A DNA stretch of 64,000 nucleotides from Timema cristinae (taxonomy: Eukaryota > Arthropoda > Insecta > Phasmatodea > Timematidae). The DNA lies in NCBI GenBank assembly GCA_039000515.1, contig JBCFYV010000514.1, forward strand, positions 1 to 64,000. The letters run 5' to 3'. Both the position numbers and the translations under genes were made by a program. Shown piece by piece: positions 24,898 to 34,984 of the stretch (the first letter of the stretch is position 1; each line of letters opens with the position of its first letter). The notes below the pieces were generated by a model. That model had not been told where the DNA came from and ran no database searches. It saw nothing but the letters and a program-made list of their open reading frames with translations.

Positions 24898-27591
24898 TAA
24901 CTTCTATATACTCAAAAAGGCCCAAAAGGGAGCATTACACATCACCAACACCAAAACGCAAAATTTAAATTTTTAACTTTATTATTTTCCCACAATCAAT
25001 TTTTGGATTACAAAAGAAGAGCCCAAATAAAAAATGCTTTAAAAAAGGATATCGAATTAAACAATTATGATTTTTACACAGAAATCTACTATGCCCATTT
25101 CAACGAATTGCTTTCTTTCCATCAAAAAGACCATTTACATTTTTCCAGATGGGCTAAATAGCCCTCATCCTACTTTTTCCCCTATCATTGCCAGAGTATC
25201 CCTTCAGTGTATCTCTCAATAAACCATTTTCCGCTTTCACCAAGCACATGTTTTCCCATTTTTTATAACATACAATCTTGCAAAAAAGCCAGGACTTCCA
25301 TAGTATCACCCTAGTGTGTTCACGGAGAAACAGGGCTTTTTGTGTGTATGGGCATAGGGGTGTCTTCCTTCATTATAGCATTTTGTCTTACGAGAACAAA
25401 ATTGTCGGGAAATCTACAAACACCCCCCTGTTTTCTGCTCACCCAAAGAACTTGTTTTCACGTTTCTTTTTGGGGGGGAAGTTTTCATGGTTTTAAATTT
25501 GAAATCCTATCGTTAAACATTCGTGTGGTTCGGCCCTCAACAACAAATCCTGACAAAAATTTTGGAGATTTTATTTGGGGCCTGATTTTTCCTTAAGGTT
25601 GCATACATTGGAAATTTTGCAATGCTTTTCCTCATTCCCGTTTTACCTTTAGTGTCTGAGTATGCACTTCCTCCCCGGAAAAAAATTTTTCAGCTTGGAT
25701 GACATAATGGCTGAATTGGACAAAAGCAATTTGGGCCAAAGGCCAAAAAAGATTTTTCTCACTTATTAAAAAAACCGGATCTTTGTCCCCCAGAGATAAA
25801 CAGGGGAGCTGCGAATAAGGGAGTAGTTGTAAAATGGATGGTCTTTATTCAGTCTCCTCAAAACTTCAATCAAACCATGTTGTATTGCAAAGGTTAATTT
25901 GGAAGTCCTTTTGTTTCATGTTGGGGGGACATCGGGTTGTACACCCCTTTTTTCTTAAACTTTACCTAACATTTTATCAATGTTTGGGTGCTTCTCCTAC
26001 GCCTTCTTGATGTGGGTTTAGGGAAAGGGGTTTTGCTCCTGTTCCCACATTTTCCTTACCTCATATAGTATTGACTCAGATTTTTTTTATCCCTATTCAT
26101 TTGTGCAAGAGTTTTCCTTCTTTTTTCTCTCTCCCGACCACAGGAAATTTTTTTAATGTTTGGACCATTTTTTTGTCAGTCTCCCATTCCTTGGATGTTC
26201 AGAGCCACCCTTCTGGAACAGCTTTTTCCTTTTCCCTTTGAATATTTCTTTTCCTTCTTTCTCCTCATATGGAAAGATATCTTAGGGGGAATCGGGTCTG
26301 GGGGCCCCTTTTTCACACTTTAGACTTCTTCTTTTTCATCTCTTTAAATACTTTTTTTTCCCAGTCCCTGGGGCCACTCTCTCATTCCTATTTCAGGTTT
26401 TGGACAGAATTTCTCAGGAAAAAAATCAACATTGTTTTGTATCTCTGTTTCGATTATGTTAACTTTGATAAACCCTTTTCTCTTTTAGCAAGAAAGTTTT
26501 TATCTTATTTCTAGCAGAAGAATGATTTTATGTTTTAAAAAAAGTAAGGTTTTAAATTTGGAGTTTATTATTATAAGGAGTATGTTTGGAATTTTTTCCC
26601 CCCGGGGTATCTTTCCGTATTGTCTCCCTTTTCTCTCTACCTCTGATTTAGATGATTTTTATCAATTTTTGCTCTCTTCTATCTACAAGTCGAATAGCAT
26701 GTCTAGGGTTTTTTTTCATTTCCCTTAGTACCATTTGTTGCACTGCGAAGGACAGGGAATGAAAAAAAAAAGAGAACCTTATTGGTACAGTCCCCAAGAT
26801 CCTTGTCGTAACTCTCCTCCCAGGCAATGTCTCTTCAATTATTTTGATTCGCAATGGTGCAAAGTTGAGCTATTCTCGAAAAACATTTGGGCTTAATTTT
26901 TTTGCTCTGTGTTCTCCTTGCTCTCTTTTCTTTTGAGTCCCGCTTTTTCAAATTCTTGTTTTCCTTTTTGGTTTGGGGGTTTGGGTTTTTCAATTGGGAG
27001 CTCATATTCACAACATATACAACATAAAAGTTCTTGCCTTTAGTCCCGTTGTCTTTCTTGATTTTATCCATTTTTTCATTTACTCAGCAAATCTGTTTAT
27101 CGTATCGAGGTAAAGGTGTGTTTGGGGAAAAAGAGTATGATACTTCCATGGCAAAAAAAATATAAAAAAAGGCGGGTTTTTACTCCATTTTTAAGTGTTT
27201 TATTATTCCCCTTACATTCTGGGGTTAAATTTGGGTACCTTCTGTTTTTAAAAAACAAATAATTTAAAAAGAGGTTATCCAACAATGTAAATTCCAAAAA
27301 TGAAGTAGCTCTACACAGGAAAAAAATAAGGGTTACTAATAAAGTGTGGAATGCTTTTTTTTTTTGGCAACCACATCTTATTTATCCGTTAGTTTGTATG
27401 CCAGTACTAATGCGTTAATATTTGAAGAAAAATTTTAAAAGAAAAAATGGGAAAAAAAAAAAAAAACCCCACATGGAGAGAAAAGTGGGAAACCTTTAGC
27501 ACAACTGTCAGTGCACCAACAGGATATTAAAAAACAGATTTTTCACTTTAAACCTTGCAGTCCCCGTTGATTTAAATGAATTTTTAAAGCT
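24898..27591. repeat. 2.7-kb segment, first copy (pair with 30064-32746)
   Basis: This unrecognised, moderately AT-rich segment recurs in the same orientation about 5.16 kb downstream. Shared landmarks in the same order include 'gagcattaca' with 'aacaccaaaacgcaa', 'gtgtgttcacggagaaacag', 'ttgactcagattttttt', 'aatagcatgtctagggt', 'ggacagggaatg' and 'gatttaaatgaatttttaaa'. Differences are mostly in homopolymers. It is bounded on the left by a minus-strand LINE 5' end and on the right by a plus-strand LINE 5' end. The minus strand has Lys-rich open pieces (for example 26835-27071) conserved in both copies, but I recognise no domain. Confidence 0.75.
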
Positions 27592-27712
27592 CCCCCCCCC
27601 TGCGGGAGGGGGTTTTTATAATAGTCCCGCAGTAACCCTGTTTGTCGTAAAGGCGACAAAAGGGGAGGCTTTTTGTGAAGGACGTACCTCGGTGGACAAA
27701 CCTATCCTATAT
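27592..27712 (+). promoter_or_regulatory. Structured LINE 5' terminus (hairpins, possible pseudoknot)
   Basis: At the 5' end, CCCCCT and AGGGGG flank TGCGGGA and could form a stem. TGCGGGA can also pair with TCCCGCA 17-18 bases downstream. A second hairpin pairs GTCG with CGAC across TAAAGG, and CCCT can pair with AGGG outside it. The same words recur at seven 5' ends in the window. In known LINEs this position hosts an internal promoter and sometimes an HDV-like ribozyme. Here only the pairing potential is seen, and a full HDV-like fold could not be drawn because a P3 helix is missing. Confidence 0.4.
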
Positions 27713-28250
27713 CTTTCCTTTCACATCATTTTCTTCTACCTTAAATTTCCCCCCCCCCTTTTTTCACTCCCCCCCTTCCTTTATCTATCCTTACCTTTTT
27801 CTCCTTTCCCCCCCACCGTAAACTGCACAGGGGCCTTTTTCCCCCTTTCCGTTGAACCTTGGCAACAAACCCCGGGCTCTTCCCCTGTTTATTTTTGGAT
27901 CCCACTGCCTTGAGCTCCTAAAGAAAGTCCCCGGGTTTGAAAATCCCTTTAGAAAAGGGGCCCCTAGGGATGACAATAACCGGTACCCTACTTGGGAAAG
28001 TTTCGGTTGCGTTCATGGGGGCCCGGACGTAAAATTGGAAATTTCCTACCCCCATTTTCGGCATGCCCCTCTGTCTCGGCGATGCTCTATCGAAGGTTGT
28101 CAGGGCTAGCGTCGTAATACCCCTCTAAACGGGACTTTAACGGGGCCCCATATGTGGTAGAAACCAACTTGGATCACCCGGGTCACGATCCGAGTACTGT
28201 GTGGGTTGCCCCCAATTTTCGGCAGGGGCCGATAATTTTGTCCGCCGCTG
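27592..28250 (+). mobile_element. LINE 5'-end fragment, plus strand
   Basis: This piece has the best-preserved 5' terminus: a C-run, TGCGGGA, a G/T stretch, then TCCCGCAGTAACCCTG and GTCGTAAAGGCGAC, followed by the pyrimidine tract and 5' UTR. It continues only to the equivalent of about 33420 in copy 4. There the sequence switches to the opposite strand of a LINE ORF1. No ORF is reached. Confidence 0.75.
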
Positions 28251-29037
28251 CATCTACTGGGGAGTCCACGAGGAGGGCTCGATGGGTTTCCCCCAGAGCC
28301 CCCCTCGGGGGGAAAGGTTGTGGAGGACTTCGGCGAGGGGGTCGCCCCTTTACTATTTTGCGCCACCATAGTGGGCTGGGTTTTCTTTGAGTGTCTCGAG
28401 TAGAGCATAAGCACAGCGTTAGGGGTATTCAAATAAATGCGCAATGGCAGTTGGGGAATTTATGTTGGCTTACAATTGGCTATAATTTCTGGAATACCGG
28501 AGCTTTACGGATACATATTCCTGCGCCTGGCATAAGGGATTTTTCTTTTCACATGATCCCCCATGGGTTTTTTCTCCACCCTCCATTTCGGACAGGTCCG
28601 AACCCAAACAGAATGCGGACCCCTTTCAGTTGACGCAAAAACTTAGAACCCCCAACGGGTTTTCTGAGCCTCTGTCCGCAATCCGCACAGTTGGCCTTCC
28701 ACGGAATCCACTTCGCATGCCCAAATTCCTGGGACTGAAGCAGCGCCGAGATTGGGAACGTATGGCCGACCCTACACATGGAAGCCTGCTCGAACCTCCT
28801 TTGGAAGGTTAAAAGGGCGCAAAAGTAGGATAAGGTGTCTTTTTTTTTATCTTGTCGTACTTTTTTGGTGAAATACGGTACACTTCGGTGACGTGCTGAG
28901 GGGAAACTCCTCACGAATATCCTCATTCCACCAGTCGAGTCCCTAGCAAGTGACCACTCCCTTGCAAACATTGAGGAACCTGTGAGGTTCCACCTTCCGA
29001 TATTTGCCTAAATTTCCAACGTATTTCGAATCGCCAT
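28251..29037 (-). pseudogene. LINE ORF1 (Gag-like), minus-strand copy
   Basis: The start is placed at 29037 because the ATG GCG there aligns with the ORF1 start of copy 4 (33712). A 140-codon frame (28549-28971) carries the conserved block 'RIFVRSFPSARHRSVPY' and the run-up to the zinc knuckles. It then reads 'SALLQSQEFGHAKWIPWK' and 'ANCADCGQRL', which are the first and second knuckles, with the first Cys pair lost to frame drift. It is cut off at 28250 inside the Pro-rich repeat. Confidence 0.65.
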
Positions 29038-29589
29038 AATTTTTCGAGGATTTTGTGTCGGTCAAGTCCTGAATCAAAATGGTGCCCCATACGCAGTTCC
29101 TTATTAAAAAAATCAATTTTTCTCTTTTCCCTTTATCACCTTTCGAGGATAAATTGCTGACAAGTTTCCCGGGTCTTCACTTTCATCTTTTTGAGACATC
29201 ACAGGAACGGGGGTGGGCCTCACCATTTCTGACTTTTTATTTAAAACAGGGCTGGAGGGCCCTTTCCCCCTTTCCGCCTCTTATCATTAATACCGCCCTG
29301 TGAGGGGGCCCCCCAGTAAGATGCCAGCCCGAACTTGGCAGTAAAGGTGCCACGGACAGTAAAAAGGGGTCAGCTGTGACAATGGACCCCATCATGATGG
29401 GGAACAAATTTCAAAAAAATACTCGGATCTTAAAACCATTGATCCCAAATTGGTTCTACACATAGGGCCCTGTTAACCTTCCGGCACGGCTCCATACGAC
29501 GCAGAAAATGACAACCTTCATATGGATATCGCCGAAGAGAGTCACCGCAGCAAAATGATCAGGAAAAATTCTATTTTACGTCGAACCCT

Positions 29590-29652
29590 AGGAAAAAAAA
29601 ATTTTTTTTTTTAAGGGGGGGGGGGAAGGGGGGGGGGGGGGGGGGGGGGGGG
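29590..29652. other. Stacked homopolymer runs, probable artefact
   Basis: In order, the block holds runs of 9 A, 12 T, 2 A, 11 G, 2 A and 25 G. It replaces about 50 bases of ordinary 5' UTR present in all other copies. This composition is not seen elsewhere in the family. It sits at the same LINE position where the fragment at 24440 begins. Confidence 0.8.
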
Positions 29653-30063
29653 AACAACGGTTGTCATCCCTAAGGCCCTTCTAAAAAGGATATTACAACC
29701 GGGGCACTTTTTACCAGGAGCTCAAGGCAGTGGTATCCAATATTAACCAAGGAAGCCGTGTAGATCCCAAAAGGGCGGGCAAAAAGAGGGCCAAAGCCTC
29801 TGTCAGGAAATTTAAAAAGGCAGGGAAGGGAAAAAAGAAAAAAGGGAAAGGGAGAAGTAAGAAAGAGAAGGTGAAGAAGGAAAAAAAGGGAAAGAAAATT
29901 TAAAAAAGGAAAAAAAGCAAGTAAAAGGAAAGATTTTAGGATAGGGTTTCCTGCACAAAGGTACATCCGCACAAAGTTTCCCCCCTTTAGTCCCTTCGAC
30001 AAGCAGGTTACTGCGGGACTATTAAAAAAAAAACCCGCCCCCAAAAGGGGGGATTTTTTTTTT

Positions 30064-32746
30064 TAACTTCTAATGACTCGAAGGCCAAAGAGAGCATTAC
30101 AAAGTCAAACCAAACACCAAAACGCAATACAAATTTCAATTTAACAGGATTATCCACACAAGCAATTTGGGATAACAAAAGAAGATCTTAGAAAACTTTT
30201 TTTTAAAAAAAGAAAAAAAAAAAATTTATCGATTAAACAACTTTCATTTTTACACAGAAATCTACAAAGTCCCATTTCCAACAGAATTGCCCTTTTTTCC
30301 ATGAAAAAGGGACCATGTACTTTTTTCTCAGATTGGCTAAAAAGCCCTCACTCTACGTTCCTATCTTTGCCATGATACCCCTTCATGTATCTCCAAAAAC
30401 CCCATTTTCCGTTTTCACCAAGCCATTTTTTTGCATTTATAAAAATACAATCTTCCCATAAGCCTAGGGTCTTCCATAGTCATCATCCCTATGTGTTTCC
30501 TGAGAGAACAGGGCTTTTGTTGTATATGGCATTTTCGGGTCTTCCTTCCCATATAGAAATTTGTCTACGAAACAATAATGCCTGGAAAGTCATAACAAAC
30601 CCCCGCTTTATCTCTCACAAAAAAAAGAACTGTTTTCACGCTCTGTTGAAGATTTCTATGGTGATTATGGGGAAAACCCTATCTGTTGCCTTTTCGTGTG
30701 TTTCGGCCCTCAACAACAAAAATTTTTCCTGACATAACTTTTAAAGTTTGCTGGGCTGTTTTTTTCTCTTAAGGTTGCATACTTTTGAAATTTTTGCAAT
30801 GCTTTCCTCATTCGTTATACTTTTTATGTGCCTGAGAAACATTTCCCACCCTTTGAATAAAAATTGTCACTTGGTTTGACATAATCTGAATTGGACAAAA
30901 GCATTTGACCAAAGGGCCAAAACATAATCGTCCACTTTTAAAGAAACCGGATGCTCTTTGTCCCAGGGGATATCAAATAGCTGCGAATAAGGGAGTAGTT
31001 GTCAAAAATGGATGGGCTTCATTCATTCTCAAACTTCATCAAAACCCTGTTTTGGTATTGCAAAGGTTCAATGTAGAGGTCTCCTTTTGTTTCATGTTGA
31101 AGACACGGATTGTACACCCTCTTTTTTTTTATCTTTACCTAACATTTTTTCAATGGGTTGATATCTTCTCCAAATGCTTTGATGGTGTTGGGGAAGGGGT
31201 TTTTTTTCTCCTTGTCCACATTCCATTACTCATATAGTATTGACTCAGATTCTTTTCCCTATACATTTTGTGCAAGAGTCTCCTTCTTTTTCTCTCTCTG
31301 ACCACATGAAGTTTTTAAAGTTTGGACCATTCGTCCGTCCCCCCATTCCTTGGATTTCAGAGCCACCCTTCGGAGAACAGCTTCCTTTCCCTTTGTATAT
31401 TTTTTTCCTTTCTTTCTCCTGCATATGGGAAGATTTTATAAAAATCTCAAGAACGTTTTTTGGGGGGCTTTCTCACACTTATAGACTCTTCTTCCCCAAT
31501 CTCTTTTAAAATCTCTTTTTTTCCCCCGTCGTTGGGCAACTCTCTCTTTTCCCCTTTTTAAAAGTTTTGACAGAAAAACATCAGGAATCAACTTTACAAT
31601 GTTTGTATCTCTGTTTCGATTTTTTGTTCAACTTTCGATAACCTTTTTTCTCTTAGCAAGAAAGTTGTTTTCTTATTTTCCCAAGAAGAATGAGTCTAGT
31701 TTAAACAAGTAAGGGTTAGAGGTTTTGGATTTTTTTATTATAAAGGAAAGTGGATTTTTCCCGGTGTAACTTTTCCGTATGGGCCTCTTCTCTCCTACCC
31801 TGATGTTATGATGATTTTCATCAATTTTTTTCTCTCTTCTATCTTTAAAGGGCGAATAAACATGTCTAGGGGCCTTTTTTCACTTCCCTATACCATTTTT
31901 TGCCTGCGGAAGGACAGGGGAATGGAATAAAGAGAAACCTGTTTTTGTACAGTCCTAAGATCTTTTTCGAACTCTCCCCTAGTCAATGTTTTTCTTTAAT
32001 TTTTGTGGGTCCGCATGTGCAAGTTAGCTATTGCCGAAACAGACATTTGGTCTTAATTTTCTGCTGCTGGTTTTCTTGCTCTCTTTTCCCTTTTGATGTC
32101 CCCCTTCTTTTAAAATTTTTTGGTTTCTTTTTTTTGGTTTGTGGTTTTTTCAGTGGCAGGGTCCATATTGCACACATAAACAGACATAAAGGTGTCTTGC
32201 CTTTAGTTCCCGTTGTCTTTTTTGTGAGTTTTATCCATTTTTCATTAAATGCACAAATCTGTTTATCAGTATCGATGGATAAAGGTGTGATTGTAAAGAA
32301 GGGGTATGATACTTGTCCAGGCAATAAAAAGTATAAGTAAAGGGTCTGTGTTTTACTCCATTTTTAAGTGTTTTATTATTTTACCCTTACATTCTGTGTT
32401 AAATTTAGTACCTTCTGTATTATAAACATATTAATTTAAAAAGAGTTATCCTAAAGTTATGTAATATTCAGAAATGATATTACTCTAGGCACATGGTAAT
32501 AATAGATTGTTGACTAATGCATGTGGAATGCATTTTTTTGCACCACATCTTATATCCGTTAGTTTGAAGCCCATGTACTAATAGCGTTAATGAGTTGAAG
32601 TATAATTTAAGGAATGCACCCACATGGATAAAAGAGTGGGGAAACCATTTAGCACAAACTGTCAGTGGATACCCAACAGGATATAACACGAATTATCACT
32701 TAGACCGTTGCATCACCGTGGTGATTTAAATGAATTTTTAAAGCAT
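30064..32746. repeat. 2.7-kb segment, second copy (pair with 24898-27591)
   Basis: This is the second copy of the unrecognised segment, again between a minus-strand LINE 5' end and a plus-strand LINE 5' end. It is cleaner than the first: homopolymers are shorter and more landmark words are intact. A minus-strand frame (32028-32324, 98 codons) reads a Lys/Gln-rich protein-like stretch. Its counterpart exists in the first copy with shifts, so the coding signal, if real, is on the minus strand. A further protein-like minus-strand piece covers about 30240-30480. I recognise no family. Confidence 0.75.
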
Positions 32747-32747
32747 A

Positions 32748-32862
32748 CCCCCTGCGACTGGTTTATAAGAGTCCCGCAGTAACCCTGCTTGTCGTAAGAG
32801 CGACTAAAAGGGGAAGGAGTCTTCTGTGCAGGACGTACCTCTTGTGGACAAACCTATCCTAT
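32748..32862 (+). promoter_or_regulatory. Structured LINE 5' terminus, copy 4
   Basis: This has the same arrangement as the 5' terminus at 27592, with the downstream part better preserved. TCCCGCAGTAACCCTG is followed by the hairpin TTGTCG-TAAGAG-CGAC and AAAAGGGG, then 'gcaggacgtacctc' and 'gtggacaaacctatcc'. Here the first G-rich strand is altered (TGCGACTGG), which would weaken the TGCGGGA/TCCCGCA pairing. Its conservation at all 5' ends suggests a promoter or RNA-structure role, which is inferred. Confidence 0.4.
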
Positions 32863-33711
32863 ATCTTTTCCTTTCCACTCATTTCTCTTCCTCACTAAAC
32901 CCCCCTTTTTTCACTCTTACCCCCTTCGTTTAATCTATCCTTACCTTTTTCTTCTTTCCCCCACCGTTCAGCCTGCACAGAGGGCCGTTGGCCTTTCCGT
33001 TTTGACACCTTGGCAACTAACCCGGCTCTTCTCGTTTATTATTGATACCACTGCCTTGAGCGCCTAAATGAAAGTGCGCCATGGTTCACATACCTTAGTA
33101 GAAAGGGCATTATGAATGACAATACCGTTACACCTACTTTGGGGTAAAAGATCGTTTTGTGCGTTCATGCAGGGAGGCCCGGATTTAAAAATGGCACTTT
33201 CCTTAACCAACTTGCTGCACGGACCTCTAGTCTCGGAGCGAAGCTCTATGCGAAGGTTTTTCATTCCGAGCGTCGTATATAGCCCTCGTCGACAGTTTTA
33301 ACAAGGCCATATGTTGGTAGTACCAACTTGTATCACCCTGGGTCTCGATCCGAGTACTGTGGTAGGTTGTCCCCAATTACGGCATGCCGATAATTTTGTC
33401 GCCGATGGCACGTATTGCCAACCCTGCTGCAACTCACTGCCCCGGCCCCTCACAGGGCCGTAATATAGATAAGAGCGAAACGGTAAGGCCGTCACCCTGT
33501 TTTGCTAAAAGTCAGGAAGTTGGTGAGCCCCACCCCGCATCCTGGTGATGACATCTAAAAGATGAAAGTGAAGATCTGGCAACGTGTCAGCCCATTTAAC
33601 CTCGAAAGAGTGATAAATGAGTCAAGCAAAATCTACTTTTTAATAGGAAACTGTGCGTGAGTGGCACCATTATGATTCAGACTATGACCGAACACACAAT
33701 CCTCGCATATT

Positions 33712-34950
33712 ATGGCGCTCTCCGAACTACGTTTGGAGGTAATAAAGGCAAAATATAAGACCGTGAAGAGTGGAACCTCACAGTCCCTCAATGTTGCAAG
33801 TGGAGTGGTCACTTGCTATGACCTCGACTGCGTAGCATTGAGGATATACTGTGAGGTAGCGTTCCCCTCACACGTCACCGAAGTGTACCGTATTTGTCAC
33901 CAAAAAGAACCGGGGGAACAAGATAAAAAAACCGACACCATATATCCTCACTTTTGCGACCACCTAACCTTCCAAAGGAGGGTTCATCAGGGCTTCCTGT
34001 GCTCGAGAGTCAGGCCATACGTTCCCAATCCTCGGCGCTGCGTTCAGTGCAGGAAATAGGCATACGAACGTCTGAGATGCCGAGTAAGGCCATCCTGTGC
34101 GGATTTGCTGACAGTGAGCTCACGATACACCTGTGTGATTCACCTAAGTTCTGCTCCACTGCAAGGGTCCGCAATCTGCTGGTCTCGGACCTGTCCGAAA
34201 TGGAGGTGGTGGAAGAAAAAAGTCTTGGAGATCCAATGTAAAGAAGATCCCTTATGACCATGCCCGCACGAATAAGTATCCAGTCAAGCTCCTGTATTTC
34301 AGAATTCATATAGCCAAGTATTGTCAGCTAGAATATAAATTGCCCCAAAACTCTGCCATTTGCGCAGTTAATATTACCGAATTACCCTACAACACGACCC
34401 GATGCCACTCGGTCTCTACTCGATACACTCAAAAGACAACCAGCACCAACTATGGTGGTGCCAAAATTAGTACAAGGGCGACGCCCCTGCGAGGTTGCCT
34501 CCTCCACCTTAGCCCCCGAGGAGGCCACCTCGGGGAGCGCCCAGCGGCCTCGTCCTGGGGGACCACAACCGAGCCTTCCTCGTTGGGGCCCCTCTGAGCC
34601 CTCCTCGAGGGGCCCGCTCGGGGATTTGCCCCCGAGACCCTCTCGTGGTCCTAAACCATGATTGCGACGCGGTTGTCGAGCCGCTTCAACCCGCCGCAGG
34701 AACTCCGGAGAGTCGATGATGGTGGTACAGGTGAGTCGCAAAGCGAAAGTCCAACTGGTGCCTTGAGAAGGACCAGCAAGGGACCGCCGAAAAAATTATT
34801 TTAAAAAAAGCGTTGAAGGCTTTAACAATGATGCCCTCGCGTAAGGAGTCCCAGACCCATTCTCTACAGGACAACACCAAGCCACTCCTGAACGTAGGAG
34901 GGTCCAAGAGAGATTGGGAAAAGCCCAAGAGGACCTAAAAAAGTCCTCAA
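33712..34950 (+). pseudogene. LINE ORF1 (Gag-like, CCHC), copy 4
   Basis: This is the clearest ORF1 N-terminus. The 115-codon frame from the ATG at 33712 contains 'VVTCYDLDCVALRIYCEV' and continues to 'VPNPRRCVQC', the first two Cys of knuckle 1. Elsewhere the full knuckle reads C-x2-C-x4-H-x4-C. Knuckle 1's His and last Cys, and knuckles 2-3 (34070-34180), continue in another frame. The Pro-rich minisatellite (about 34500-34640) and a Lys-rich tail ending near 34950 follow. In this family the protein binds element RNA and aids strand transfer. Frameshifts break it after about 115 residues. Confidence 0.65.
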
Positions 34951-34984
34951 TAAATTTTTATTTTAAAAGATAGTGTTAGGATTT

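Larger units (their letters stand above)
28251..30063 (-). mobile_element. LINE 5' portion, minus strand (5' UTR and ORF1)
   Basis: The reverse complement runs from the LINE 5' terminus (about 30063) through the pyrimidine tract (purine-rich here, about 29830-29945) and 5' UTR into ORF1. It ends near the Pro-rich minisatellite at about 28260. The 5' UTR is interrupted at 29586-29652 by stacked homopolymers. At 28250 it meets the plus-strand 5' fragment tail to tail. The inversion could be genomic or a chimeric join. Typical LINE twin-priming inversions keep the element's 3' end, which is absent here. Confidence 0.7.
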
